Assembly (NCBI RefSeq): GCF_003815015.1
Contig: NZ_RKRE01000001.1
Coordinates: forward strand, 566,460-630,459
Source: Thermodesulfitimonas autotrophica
GTDB taxonomy: Bacteria; Bacillota; Desulfotomaculia; Desulfotomaculales; Ammonificaceae
Length of the DNA stretch: 64,000 nt
Reading direction: 5' to 3'
Below are positions 9,739 through 18,535 of the stretch, piece after piece. Position 1 is the stretch's first letter; each line of letters begins with the position of its first letter. Under the pieces are notes generated by a model. That model was not told where the DNA came from. It saw only the letters and a list, made by a program, of their open reading frames with translations, and searched no databases. The position numbers were made by a program, and so were the translations under genes.

Positions 9739-10104
9739 GTGAAGGAAATCGTGGCCATCATCCGGCCGAACAAGATGACCAGGACGAAAGAGGTACTCGC
9801 CGCACTCGGGTTCCCCGCCCTAACGGCCTGGAAGGTCCTGGGGCGGGGAAAGCAGAAGGGGCTGGCGGGAGAGGTTTCGTTCCCGCTGCGGCCGGACTTA
9901 GTGCAGGAAGAGGGGGGCATGCGCTACGTGCCTAAGCGCCTTATATCCCTGGTGGTGGAAGACGAGGACGTGCCGCTCGTGGTCGGGGCAATTATGAAGG
10001 TCAACCGCACCGGCGCCATCGGCGACGGCCGGGTTTTCGTCTGCCCGTTAGAAGACGCGGTGCGGATCCGCACCCAAGAGCGGGGCACGGTAGCAATTTT
10101 ATAA
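9739..10104 (+). CDS. nifI2: PII-like nitrogenase regulator NifI2
   Basis: A 121-residue PII-family protein, longer than NifI1 through its T-loop (EVSFPLRPDLVQEEGGMRYV) as is typical for NifI2. The family end RTGAIGDGRVFVCPLEDAV is intact. The start is GTG 9739 behind AAGGGGGTGG, 15 bases after nifI1. It is expected to act with NifI1 on NifDK as an ammonium switch-off system, suggesting post-translational control here does not rely on DraT/DraG. Confidence 0.93.
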   Translation: MKEIVAIIRPNKMTRTKEVLAALGFPALTAWKVLGRGKQKGLAGEVSFPLRPDLVQEEGGMRYVPKRLISLVVEDEDVPLVVGAIMKVNRTGAIGDGRVFVCPLEDAVRIRTQERGTVAIL

Positions 10105-10120
10105 AAGGGGGGAAAGGAAA

Positions 10121-11578
10121 ATGCCCTTCGTGAACCTGAAGTGCAATGAGCTGCTTCCCGAACGGGAAAAGCACATCTATATTCACGACCCGCAAAACCC
10201 GGTGATCCCGGCGTGCAACATCAGGACCATCCCGGGAGATATGACCGAACGGGGCTGCGCCTTCGCCGGCGCCCGCGGGGTGATCGGCGGCCCGATCGCC
10301 GACGTCATCGCAATGGTCCACGCCCCGGTAGGGTGTGCCTGGTATACCTGGGCGACGCGGCGACACCTTTCCGACCTTTATCCTTGGGCTACGCCGACAA
10401 AGCTCGCTAACACCGCCTTTAACCGGCGCTACTGCGTGGTGACCGACATGCAGGAAAAGGACGTGGTCTTCGGCGGCGTGAAGAAGCTCAAGCAGGCCTG
10501 CCTGGAAGCCTTTCGCCTCTTCCCGGAAGCGCGGGGGATGATCATCTTCACCACCTGCACCACCGGCCTCATCGGGGACGACGTGCAGGCGGTGGCCCGC
10601 CAGGTGGAAAAAGAGGTCGGCAAGCCGGTCTTCACAGCGGAATCGCCCGGTTGCTCGGGCGTGAGCCAGTCCAAGGGCCACCACGATTTCAACATGCAAT
10701 TCTACCGCCAGGTGAAGGCCCTGCGGGAGCGGCGGCCGGAACTCAAGATGCGGGAAGAGGAGAAAACGCCCTACGACATCTGCCTGATCGGGGACTACAA
10801 CATGGACTGGGACCTTAAAGTGATAAAGCCGCTTTTCGAGAAGATCGGCGTCCGGGTAGTGGCCGTCTTTTCGGGGAACGAGCGCATTGAAAACCTGATC
10901 AAGATGATCGATGTAAAGCTGAACGTGGTGCACTGCCAGCGCTCTGCCGAGTACATCGCCCAGATGATCAAGGACGGCTTCGACATCCCCTTCATCCGCG
11001 TTTCGCTTTTCGGGATCCAGCAGACGGCGGAGGCGCTCAGGAAGACGGCAGCCTTCTTCGGGCTGGAGGAGCGGGCGGAAAAGGTGATTGCCGAAGAAGT
11101 GGCGCGGGTAGAGTCGGCCCTGGCCTTCTACCGCGAAAAACTGATCGGCAAGCGGATCGCCGTCTATGTGGGCGGCCCCCGGGTGTGGCACTGGATCCGG
11201 CTGATGGAGGAGCTCGGCATGGAGGTGATTGCCGGGGCCTGCACCTTCGCCCACGAAGACGACTACGAGAAGATCAACGCCCGGCACAAGGGAGGCATCC
11301 TGGTTATCGATGCTCCCAACGAGTTCGAACTCGAGGAGATGCTGGTTACTTTAAAACCCGACCTCTTCCTTACAGGGCTCAAAGAGAAGTACCTGGGGCG
11401 CAAGATGGGCATCCCCACGGTAAATTCGCACTCTTACGAGAAGGGGCCTTATGCTGGGTTTGCCGGCATGGTGAATTTCGCGCGCGACATTTACCAGGGC
11501 ATCTACGCGCCAGTCTGGCGGTTTCAGAACGGCATCGAAGAACGGGAGACAGAGGAGCGTGAAGCGGCATGCGGCTAA
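10121..11578 (+). CDS. nifD: nitrogenase molybdenum-iron protein alpha chain
   Basis: A 485-residue alpha subunit holding the FeMo cofactor. P-cluster ligands align at Cys46 (RGCAFAG), Cys72 (APVGC) and Cys146 (TTCTTG). Cofactor ligands are Cys272 (VHCQRSAEYI) and His437 (SHSYEKGPYAGF). The active-site Gln183 and His187 are in SQSKGHH. No delta subunit (AnfG/VnfG) gene follows and modABC is close by, so I call it the Mo enzyme. The divergent residues around the cofactor Cys suggest a lineage away from the Azotobacter type. It overlaps nifK by 10 bases. Confidence 0.94.
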   Translation: MPFVNLKCNELLPEREKHIYIHDPQNPVIPACNIRTIPGDMTERGCAFAGARGVIGGPIADVIAMVHAPVGCAWYTWATRRHLSDLYPWATPTKLANTAFNRRYCVVTDMQEKDVVFGGVKKLKQACLEAFRLFPEARGMIIFTTCTTGLIGDDVQAVARQVEKEVGKPVFTAESPGCSGVSQSKGHHDFNMQFYRQVKALRERRPELKMREEEKTPYDICLIGDYNMDWDLKVIKPLFEKIGVRVVAVFSGNERIENLIKMIDVKLNVVHCQRSAEYIAQMIKDGFDIPFIRVSLFGIQQTAEALRKTAAFFGLEERAEKVIAEEVARVESALAFYREKLIGKRIAVYVGGPRVWHWIRLMEELGMEVIAGACTFAHEDDYEKINARHKGGILVIDAPNEFELEEMLVTLKPDLFLTGLKEKYLGRKMGIPTVNSHSYEKGPYAGFAGMVNFARDIYQGIYAPVWRFQNGIEERETEEREAACG

Positions 11579-13050
11579 AGGAAATTCCCATTGAAGGCGT
11601 CCCTTATGACCAGCTACGCATCGAGAAGGTCCCGGCGGCACCGGCTTACCAGCCCCGCGATCCGGAGCTGGTGCCGGCAGCCAACCGGGCGCTGGTGGTA
11701 AACCCCGACCGGATATGCATGCCGATCGGGGCGATGTGGGCGGTCTTAGGGGTGCACCGGGCGATCCCGTTTGTTCAGGGGGCGCAGGGTTGCACCACCT
11801 ACGCCCGTTACACCTTCTGCCGCATTTTCAAGGAACCGGCAACCATTGCGACGGCTTCGTTTCACGAAGATGCAGCGGTCTTCGGCGGGCGCCGGAATCT
11901 GGTGGAAGGCCTCCGCAACCTCGTGGTGCGCTACTGGCCCGAGGTGATCGGGGTGGTGACCACCTGCTCCAGCGAAATTATGGGCGACGACATCGGCAGC
12001 TTTCTTAAGGAGGCGCGCGCCCGACTGCGCGCCGAGATCGGCCCAGAAAAGGCGGAACAGATCGCCCTCGTGCAGATCAACACCCCGAGCTTTGCCGGTT
12101 CCCACGTTGAGGGGTACGACCGGGCGGCGAAGGCCTTCCTGCAGACCCTGGCGACAAAGCGGGACACGCCGCACGACCGGGTAAACATCATCCCAGGCCT
12201 CCTTTACCCCGGTGACATCCGGGAAATCAAGCACATCTTGCGGGAAATGGGGATCGAGGCCACCATCTTGTTCGACATTTCGGATACCTTAGACGCGCCC
12301 CTTGAGCCACCACAGCGCATCCCCTACTACCCGCCCGGAGGCACGCGGCTGGCCGAAATCAAGGAGATGGGCAATGCCTGCGCCACCATTGCCCTGCAGG
12401 CCGACGCCGGCGGTAGCGGCGCCGTATATTTAGGGCGGAAATTCGGGATTCCGGCGGTCGCGGGACCGACCCCGGTGGGAGTGGCGGCCACGGACGCTCT
12501 CCTGCAGCATCTCAGCCGGTTTACGGGGCGGGCCATCCCGGCTACGCTACGGGCCGAGCGCGGCCGCCTGGTGGACGCCATGGCCGACACCTTCCACCAC
12601 ACGATGATGAAGCGGGTGGCCATTTTCGGCGACCCAGACATCGTGGCGGGGGTAACGCGGTTCGTCTGCGAGTTAGGAATGACCCCGGTAGCGGTAGCGG
12701 CAGGGACCTTCAGTAAGAGGTTCGGGCAGGAAGTCGAGGCGGCATTTGCGGCGTACCGGGACCTCTTCCTTGACACGCCGAAGGTTTTCAACGGGAGCGA
12801 CCTGTTCGAATTCGAGGAATACCTCAAGACGCTTCCGCGGCTCGATTTAATCATCGGGAACTCGAAAGGCGTGGACATCGCCCGGGAACTAGAAGTGCCG
12901 CTGGTCCGGGTGGGGTTCCCGATTTACGACCGGTTCGGCTACCAGAAGCGGCCGATCGTGGGTTACCGCGGGGCGGAGTTGCTTCTCTACGAGATAGTCA
13001 ACGCGCTTCTGGATTACCGCTACCCGGACGACCGCACCCAGCAGCTTTAA
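11569..13050 (+). CDS. nifK: nitrogenase molybdenum-iron protein beta chain
   Basis: A 493-residue beta subunit. P-cluster cysteines are Cys50 (NPDRICMPIGAM), Cys75 (GAQGC) and Cys133 (TTCSSEIMGDD). The conserved TPSFAGSHVEG segment carries the serine near the P-cluster. Its N-terminus has the short beta-chain extension. The ATG lies within the end of nifD, consistent with translational coupling and 1:1 production. It is separated from nifE by a 118-base gap with a large double hairpin. Confidence 0.94.
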   Translation: MRLKEIPIEGVPYDQLRIEKVPAAPAYQPRDPELVPAANRALVVNPDRICMPIGAMWAVLGVHRAIPFVQGAQGCTTYARYTFCRIFKEPATIATASFHEDAAVFGGRRNLVEGLRNLVVRYWPEVIGVVTTCSSEIMGDDIGSFLKEARARLRAEIGPEKAEQIALVQINTPSFAGSHVEGYDRAAKAFLQTLATKRDTPHDRVNIIPGLLYPGDIREIKHILREMGIEATILFDISDTLDAPLEPPQRIPYYPPGGTRLAEIKEMGNACATIALQADAGGSGAVYLGRKFGIPAVAGPTPVGVAATDALLQHLSRFTGRAIPATLRAERGRLVDAMADTFHHTMMKRVAIFGDPDIVAGVTRFVCELGMTPVAVAAGTFSKRFGQEVEAAFAAYRDLFLDTPKVFNGSDLFEFEEYLKTLPRLDLIIGNSKGVDIARELEVPLVRVGFPIYDRFGYQKRPIVGYRGAELLLYEIVNALLDYRYPDDRTQQL

Positions 13051-13075
13051 GTTTGCGGCGTAGCGATTTGGGGTC

Positions 13076-13129
13076 GGGCCGGTTGCGCCGGAGTTCTCTT
13101 CTGCGCTCCGGCGGGCGCCTGACCGGTCC
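13076..13129 (+). other. nested hairpin between nifK and nifE
   Basis: An outer stem GGGCCGGT (13076-13083)/ACCGGTCC (13122-13129) encloses an inner stem CGCCGGAG (13086-13093)/CTCCGGCG (13106-13113). A loosely T-rich stretch (ATTTTACTTTT) follows. It could lower read-through into nifE, or protect the 3' end of a nifHDK message after cleavage. No hexaloop pair is visible. Confidence 0.55.
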
Positions 13130-13168
13130 GGCTCCATTTTACTTTTATCAGGGGAGGAGTGAGTTCCC

Positions 13169-14473
13169 TTGCAGGTGCCGCTGGAAATTTTGCCCTCCCG
13201 GCGAGGGCATGCGGTTGTTAAAGAGAGTGATCCACCGGTGCTCCCGGTGTGCGGCCAGCCGACCGTGCCCGGCGTGATTTCCGAACGCGCCTGCGCCTTT
13301 TACGGGGCGCGGTGGGTCTTGGCCCCGATACCTGATGTGATTCACCTAGTGCACGGCCCCGTTGGCTGCGCCTATTACGGCCGCAACGTGCGGCGGAAGG
13401 GCTACCGGTTGTTTTCCACCAACTTGGAGGAGCGCGACGTCGTCTTCGGGGCGGGAGAAAAGCTTTACCGGGCTATCCTGGAAGCCTGCACCCTCGTCCC
13501 CGATGCCCGTGCTGTTTTGGTCTATGCCACATGTGTGGTAGGGATTACCGGCGAGGACCTCCCCGGCATTTGCAAGCGCGCCGCCCGAGTGGTGGGCCGT
13601 CCGGTCGTGCCCGTAAATGCGCCCGGGTTCTGCGGAGCAAGCCAGGCGGCGGGACACGACATCGCCGCCCGCGTTCTCCTAGAGCATTTTATCGGCAAGG
13701 AGGCGGGAGAGCCCGTTGAAAACGGAGTGAATCTCCTCGGGGAGTTCAACGTGCAGGGCGATTTGGATGAAATCGAGGCGTTGCTCGAACAACTGGGGCT
13801 GAAGCTCATCTGTGCCATTTCCGGCAGGGCCTCAGTGGCCACCATGGCTCAAGCCCACCGGGCACGGCTCAATATCGTGCACTGCCGCCGCACGGGACAC
13901 TTCCTCGCGGAAGGGATGCGGGAAAAGTTCGGCATCCCTTATGTAAAGGTCTCTTTCTTCGGCATAGAGGAAACCGCTACCGCCCTGCGTGTTATCGGCC
14001 AGTTCTTCGGCGCGACCGAGGTCGAGGAGGTGATCGCGCAAGGCATCCGCGCAGCTAAAGTAGCGGCAGCTCCCTTTCTATCAAAGCTGGGCGGAAAACG
14101 GGTGGGTCTCTTCTTTGGGGCTTCACGGATAGGTTCGATGGCCAAGGCCTTCAAGGAACTAGGGATGGATGTGGTGCTGGCCGGTTCCCAGTTCGGCTGC
14201 CAGGAGGACTACCAGGAGGCCGGAAACAAGGTCGCCAGCGGTACGGTGCTGGTCGACGACGCCCACGAGCGGGAACTGCTGGAATTCGTGACGTACCGGC
14301 AGCCGCACCTCTGGGTGGGCGGAACGAAAGAAAGGTTTCTCATGCAAAAATTGGGTATTCCTTTCCTTGTTTTTCCCCAGGAAAACGACCCCTTTGCCGG
14401 GTTCAGGGGATTTGTGAACCTGGCACGGCAAGCGGCGGGACTGGTAAGTGCGCCCGTGTGGCGGTTGACGTGA
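13169..14473 (+). CDS. nifE: FeMo-cofactor scaffold NifE
   Basis: A 434-residue NifD-family protein. It lacks the cofactor histidine context of NifD but keeps scaffold cysteines in ERACAFYGAR, GPVGCAYYG and YATCVVGITGED, and a Cys in VHCRRTGHFLAEG. NifE normally forms a tetramer with NifN on which the NifB cofactor is matured with Mo and homocitrate. There is no nifN in this window. The TTG start at 13169 follows GGGGAGGAG; an alternative is the ATG at 13209. It is followed 27 bases later by nifB. Confidence 0.87.
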   Translation: MQVPLEILPSRRGHAVVKESDPPVLPVCGQPTVPGVISERACAFYGARWVLAPIPDVIHLVHGPVGCAYYGRNVRRKGYRLFSTNLEERDVVFGAGEKLYRAILEACTLVPDARAVLVYATCVVGITGEDLPGICKRAARVVGRPVVPVNAPGFCGASQAAGHDIAARVLLEHFIGKEAGEPVENGVNLLGEFNVQGDLDEIEALLEQLGLKLICAISGRASVATMAQAHRARLNIVHCRRTGHFLAEGMREKFGIPYVKVSFFGIEETATALRVIGQFFGATEVEEVIAQGIRAAKVAAAPFLSKLGGKRVGLFFGASRIGSMAKAFKELGMDVVLAGSQFGCQEDYQEAGNKVASGTVLVDDAHERELLEFVTYRQPHLWVGGTKERFLMQKLGIPFLVFPQENDPFAGFRGFVNLARQAAGLVSAPVWRLT

Positions 14474-14500
14474 AGCAGGAGCAAAGGAGGAAATTGATTT

Positions 14501-15340
14501 ATGGAAGCTTTTGCGGTGACGGAGCACCCGTGTTTCTTTAGGGAAGCAGCGCGGCGTTACGGCCGGCTTCACCTGCCGGTGGCGCCGGCTTGCAATATGG
14601 AGTGTCGCTACTGCAGCCGGGAGTACGATTGCCCTAACGAGAGCCGTCCCGGGGTCACCAGCCAGCTACTTACCCCGGAAGAGGCAGCGGCACGAGTGGC
14701 AGAGGTGGTGAAGAAGGACCCGCGCATCCGGGTGGTAGGAATTGCAGGACCCGGTGACCCGCTGGCCAACACTGCAACGCTCGAAACCCTGCGGCTGGTA
14801 CACGCGCGATTTCCCCAGTTAATCAAGTGCGTCAGCACGAACGGTTTACTACTAGCCGATTACGTCTTGCAACTCAAGGCTTTTGGGGTGAGGACCGTGA
14901 CCGTCACGGTAAACGCGGTGGACCCGGCGGTAGGAGCAGCGATTTATGCGGGTGTGCGGTGGCGCGGGGCGGTCTACCGGGGGATGGAGGCAGCAGCCCT
15001 CATCTGGTCGCGGCAGGCCGCGGGTATTATCGAGGCCATGCGCGCGGGTTTGCGGGTGAAAGTGAACGCAGTCTTCGTGCCCGGCGTGAACGGCCACCAT
15101 CTCCCGGCAGTGGCGCGGGCTGTGGCCGCTTTGGGCGTGCATATGATGAACATCATGCCCCTCATCCCGCTAGCCGGGTTCGCCCACCTCGCGCCGCCAA
15201 GCCCGAAAGAGATCGCCTTTGTCCGCACCGTTTGCCGGCAGTACGTACCCCAGATGGACTGGTGCCGGCAGTGCCGGGCGGACGCGGTAGGCCTTTTACA
15301 CGCAGCGGATGCCGGAAAACACGCTTATTGTGTTACCTGA
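14501..15340 (+). CDS. nifB: nitrogenase cofactor biosynthesis radical SAM protein NifB
   Basis: A 279-residue radical SAM enzyme that fuses two [4Fe-4S] units into the NifB cofactor core. Seen are HPCF, the SAM cluster motif in CNMECRYCSREYDC followed by NESRPG, AGPGDPLAN, the conserved STNG, TVNAVDP, and the C-terminal CRQCRADAVG. It is the short form without a NifX-like domain, as in archaea and many Firmicutes. ATG 14501 follows AAAGGAGG. It overlaps nifV if that gene starts at its first ATG. The paralogue at 6778 lacks the C-terminal motif. Confidence 0.95.
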   Translation: MEAFAVTEHPCFFREAARRYGRLHLPVAPACNMECRYCSREYDCPNESRPGVTSQLLTPEEAAARVAEVVKKDPRIRVVGIAGPGDPLANTATLETLRLVHARFPQLIKCVSTNGLLLADYVLQLKAFGVRTVTVTVNAVDPAVGAAIYAGVRWRGAVYRGMEAAALIWSRQAAGIIEAMRAGLRVKVNAVFVPGVNGHHLPAVARAVAALGVHMMNIMPLIPLAGFAHLAPPSPKEIAFVRTVCRQYVPQMDWCRQCRADAVGLLHAADAGKHAYCVT

Positions 15341-16241
15341 GAAGATTCGTGGTGCGGGGGTAATTTCTTTGCGCGCGCCATTGTTCATCGACGTCACCCT
15401 GCGGGACGGGGAGCAGGCGCCGGGGGTGGCCTTCAGCACGAGGGAAAAGATCCTGATCGCCCGGCTGCTGGACCGCGCAGGTGTTTACCAGATCGAGGCA
15501 GGCATTCCGGCGATGGGTGAGGTGGAGCAGGAAGCGATAAGACGCATCGCCGCCCTGGGCCTGCGCAGCCGGGTTAGCACCTGGAACCGGATATTGCCGG
15601 AAGACATCCGCGCTTCGCTCGCCTGCGGGGTACGGGACGTGCACCTTTCTGCTCCCGTCTCCGAAATCCACCTCCGGTACAAGCTGGGCCGGTCGCGCGG
15701 CTGGGTCTTGGCGCAACTGCGGAAAGTAATCGCCTATGCTTTGGCTCACGGCTGCCGCGTAACGGTGGGAGCAGAGGACGCCTCCCGGGCCGAAGAGGCC
15801 TTTCTGGTCGAGTTTGCGCTGTTGGCACAGGAGATGGGGGCCGAGCGGCTGCGCTACTGCGACACGGTGGGCATACTCGACCCCTTCGCAACCTTGGAGC
15901 GTCTCAGTCGCCTGCAGGAGAAGGTGGCCATCCCGCTTGAATTCCACGGGCACAACGACTTCGGCCTGGCCACCGCCAACGCGCTGGCGGCAGTCAGGGC
16001 CGGGTGCGGATACGTAAACGTTACCGTAGGGGGACTCGGCGAGCGAGCGGGAAACGTGCCTCTGGAGGAGGTGGTGGCGGCGCTGGAGCACCTTTACGGC
16101 ATCCCAATAGGTCTTGACCGCCGACGGCTCAGCATCTTGAGCCGCACGGTAGCCCGGGCGGCCGGCCGGGATGGAAAAAAGGTCTTGAGTGGCGCAGCGA
16201 TCGGGAACCGGCCGCGTGGTTTAAAAACCAGTGCCTTCTGA
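15309..16241 (+). CDS. nifV: homocitrate synthase NifV (short form)
   Basis: Condenses acetyl-CoA with 2-oxoglutarate to give homocitrate, the organic part of FeMo-co. The TIM-barrel catalytic domain of the LeuA/homocitrate family is complete: DVTLRDGEQAPGVAFS, HLSAPVSE, YCDTVGILDP and EFHGHNDFGLATANALAAV with the HxH metal site, then VGGLGERAGNVPLEEVV. At 310 residues it is about 70 shorter than usual NifV and ends after the first part of the C-terminal region. The first ATG (15309) overlaps nifB; TTG 15369, behind GGGGG, would remove 20 residues. Context supports homocitrate over isopropylmalate. Confidence 0.85.
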   Translation: MPENTLIVLPEKIRGAGVISLRAPLFIDVTLRDGEQAPGVAFSTREKILIARLLDRAGVYQIEAGIPAMGEVEQEAIRRIAALGLRSRVSTWNRILPEDIRASLACGVRDVHLSAPVSEIHLRYKLGRSRGWVLAQLRKVIAYALAHGCRVTVGAEDASRAEEAFLVEFALLAQEMGAERLRYCDTVGILDPFATLERLSRLQEKVAIPLEFHGHNDFGLATANALAAVRAGCGYVNVTVGGLGERAGNVPLEEVVAALEHLYGIPIGLDRRRLSILSRTVARAAGRDGKKVLSGAAIGNRPRGLKTSAF

Positions 16242-16275
16242 AATTGCAAAATAACAGGCAAAAGGAGGAAGCGGG

Positions 16276-17076
16276 ATGCGAAAGAGAGCCTGGTTGTTTG
16301 TAAGTCTCATCGGTTTGCTGGCAGGTCTGCTTGTCGGGTGCGGGACATCCCGGACCGCCCGGGAAGCCACGCCGGCCGCCGAAATCATGGTTTTCGCCGG
16401 CGCGGGGCTGAAAGATACGCTACCGGAAGTCGCGGAGCTGTATCGCCGGCAGCACCCGGAGGCCAAGGTCTCCTTCAACTTTGCCGGGTCTGGTACGTTG
16501 CAGAAGCAGATCGAGCAGGGGGCGCCAGCCGACATCGTCATCTTTCCAGGCAAGAAGCAGCTAGACGCCTTAGAAAAAGAGGGATTGATCGACAAGGCCA
16601 CCCGTAAGAAGATTCTGGCCGATAAGCTGGTGCTCATCACCCCAAAAGACGTGAAAAAGGTGAAGGGCTTTACCGACCTCGCTTCGCCGGGCGTCGGCAA
16701 GGTAGCCATCGGCGATCCGGCCACCGTGCCGGCGGGAGAGTGGGCAAAGGAGACGCTGGTCAACCTGGGGCTGTGGGAGAAAGTACAGCCTAAGCTGGTG
16801 CTGGCCAAGGATGTGCAGCAGGTGAAGGCGTATGTGGAAACGGGTAGCGTTGACGTGGGCCTGGTATGGCGGTCTACCGCCGTAACTACGGCAAAAGTCA
16901 GGATCGCGGCCGAAGCGCCGGAAAAGGCCCACCGGCCGATCTTCTTCACCGGAGCCGTAGTCGGCAGCAGCAAGGAAAAAGAAACGGCTCTCGACTTCCT
17001 TAACTACCTTGCCGGCCCAGAAGCGGCCGCGGTTTTCGCCAGGCACGGTTTTACGCCGCTGGTGACGGCACAGTAA
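16276..17076 (+). CDS. modA: molybdate ABC transporter substrate-binding lipoprotein
   Basis: A 266-residue periplasmic-type binding protein anchored as a lipoprotein: signal MRKRAWLFVSLIGLLAGLLV then GC lipobox. The ModA pattern follows: VFAGAGLKDTLPEVAELY, FNFAGSGTLQKQIEQGAPADIV, and VGLVWRSTA near the C-terminus. It binds molybdate or tungstate for ModBC. It lies 34 bases after nifV behind AGGAGG and heads modABC, supplying Mo for the FeMo cofactor. Tungstate specificity cannot be excluded, since the organism also encodes formate dehydrogenase. Confidence 0.93.
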   Translation: MRKRAWLFVSLIGLLAGLLVGCGTSRTAREATPAAEIMVFAGAGLKDTLPEVAELYRRQHPEAKVSFNFAGSGTLQKQIEQGAPADIVIFPGKKQLDALEKEGLIDKATRKKILADKLVLITPKDVKKVKGFTDLASPGVGKVAIGDPATVPAGEWAKETLVNLGLWEKVQPKLVLAKDVQQVKAYVETGSVDVGLVWRSTAVTTAKVRIAAEAPEKAHRPIFFTGAVVGSSKEKETALDFLNYLAGPEAAAVFARHGFTPLVTAQ

Positions 17077-17139
17077 CCGCTTCCAGCACCCAATTGCGGT
17101 GAATGTTAAGCGGCCTTCGGGAGAAGGGAGGAATGGTGG

Positions 17140-17820
17140 ATGCCGGAAGAAGCACTCTTCGCTCTACTCCTGTCACTTCGGGTGGCGCTTCTGGCCACCG
17201 TGGTGGCGGCCGTAAGCGGAGTGGCGTGTGCCCGCTTACTCGCCCGCGCCCGCTTTCCGGGGAAGGAAGCGGTGGAGGCGGTCTTGCTCCTCCCCCTGGT
17301 TCTCCCCCCTACGGTGGTTGGGTTCGGCCTGCTCCTGCTGCTGAGCCGGAACGGCCTGGTAGGCCGGCTCGTCCCGGGTGGGCTGCTTTTCACCTGGCCG
17401 GCGGCGGTAATCGCTGCGGCGGTGGCGGCTTTCCCCCTGGTTTACCAGAACGCCCGGGCCGCCTTCGCGCAGGTTGATCCGGATCAGGAGAACGCCGCCC
17501 GGACCCTGGGGGCAGGAGAGCTGCTGGTCTTTTTCACCGTGACCCTCCCCCTCGCCTGGCCGGGCATCCTCGCGGGTATAGTCCTCGCCTTTGCCCGGGC
17601 GCTGGGTGAATTTGGCGCCACCCTGATGGTGGCCGGGAATATCCCCGGCAAGACCCAGACCGTGCCGATGGCGATCTACTTCGCGGTAGAAGCGGGAGAC
17701 TACCGCACGGCACTCCCCTTGGTGGCGATCGTGTTGCTGTTCTCTTTTGGCGTGATCTTCGGGCTGCACCGGTGGTCGGGGCGACACATCGCCCGTTACA
17801 CCGGACAGAGGAGGGGTTGA
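17140..17820 (+). CDS. modB: molybdate ABC transporter permease
   Basis: A 226-residue inner-membrane permease with about five helices and the ABC-permease EAA-loop: RTLGAGELLVFFTVTLPLAWPG. ModB features include LARARFPGKEAVEAVLLLPLVLPPTVVGF and GEFGATLMVAGNIPGKTQT, where the family GEFGAT signature is seen. ATG 17140 follows GGGAGGAATGGTGG. It lies between modA and modC with a 3-base gap to modC. Confidence 0.94.
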   Translation: MPEEALFALLLSLRVALLATVVAAVSGVACARLLARARFPGKEAVEAVLLLPLVLPPTVVGFGLLLLLSRNGLVGRLVPGGLLFTWPAAVIAAAVAAFPLVYQNARAAFAQVDPDQENAARTLGAGELLVFFTVTLPLAWPGILAGIVLAFARALGEFGATLMVAGNIPGKTQTVPMAIYFAVEAGDYRTALPLVAIVLLFSFGVIFGLHRWSGRHIARYTGQRRG

Positions 17821-17823
17821 CAA

Positions 17824-18483
17824 ATGCTGGTGGTGGAAATTGAGAAGAGGTTGCCTGACTTTACCCTGAGAGCCAATTTCACGGTCCCGGCCGGCGAGCT
17901 CCTGGCACTGGCCGGGCCTTCGGGCTCGGGGAAGACCACCATCCTCGAATGCCTGGCGGGTTTGCAGCGGCCAGACGCAGGCCACATCACCCTGGATAGG
18001 CAGCCCCTCTTCGCCGCCGCGGCGGGGATAAACCTGCCCGCCGCCAGACGAAGGGTGGGGTTTGTCTTCCAGGCCTACGCCCTCTTCGAGCACCTGACGG
18101 TTTGGGAAAACGTGCTCTACGGGCTCCGGGGGCTACGCGGGGGCGAGAAGGAGGCCGGGCTCCGCCGGGCGGAAGGGCTTATGGCGCGCTTTGGTATCGG
18201 CCACCTGCGGAACCGCTTTCCCGCCCAGCTCTCGGGCGGTGAACGCCAGCGGGTGGCCTTGATCAGAGCGCTGGTGCGGGATCCGGCGATGCTGCTTCTC
18301 GATGAGCCTTTGGCGGCATTGGATCGGGGACTGCGGGAGCAGTTGCGGCAAGAGATAAAAGAATTACCGGCGGAGTGGCGGATCCCCGTAGTCCTGGTGA
18401 CCCACTGCTGTTGCGAAGAGCGGCTGGCCACCAAGGTCTTGCGCCCGGTCAGGGCTAATGGTACGATTAGTTGGACAGCCTAA
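17824..18483 (+). CDS. modC: molybdate ABC transporter ATPase (short)
   Basis: A 219-residue ABC ATPase: Walker A GPSGSGKTT, Q-loop in GFVFQAYALF, signature LSGGERQR, Walker B LLLDEPLAALD, and H-loop VTH. Typical ModC proteins of about 350 residues carry a C-terminal molybdate-binding TOBE domain; this one stops right after the ATPase domain, so the Mo feedback site is missing. The last segment (VTHCCCEERLATKVLRPV) is unusual in having three adjacent cysteines. It ends the mod operon. Confidence 0.9.
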   Translation: MLVVEIEKRLPDFTLRANFTVPAGELLALAGPSGSGKTTILECLAGLQRPDAGHITLDRQPLFAAAAGINLPAARRRVGFVFQAYALFEHLTVWENVLYGLRGLRGGEKEAGLRRAEGLMARFGIGHLRNRFPAQLSGGERQRVALIRALVRDPAMLLLDEPLAALDRGLREQLRQEIKELPAEWRIPVVLVTHCCCEERLATKVLRPVRANGTISWTA

Positions 18484-18535
18484 CAATCTACCCCGGGAAG
18501 CGATTACGTTTCTGGTTAGACAGGAGGCGAAAACT

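Noticed and set aside
10001-11287. A 428-codon reverse-strand frame opposite nifD
   Set aside because: Low-complexity His/Arg/Asp-rich shadow of nifI2-nifD; no ribosome site and no recognisable domain.
10121-11578. AnfD/VnfD (alternative nitrogenase)
   Set aside because: No delta-subunit gene between nifD and nifK, length and NifK type fit the Mo enzyme, and modABC follows.
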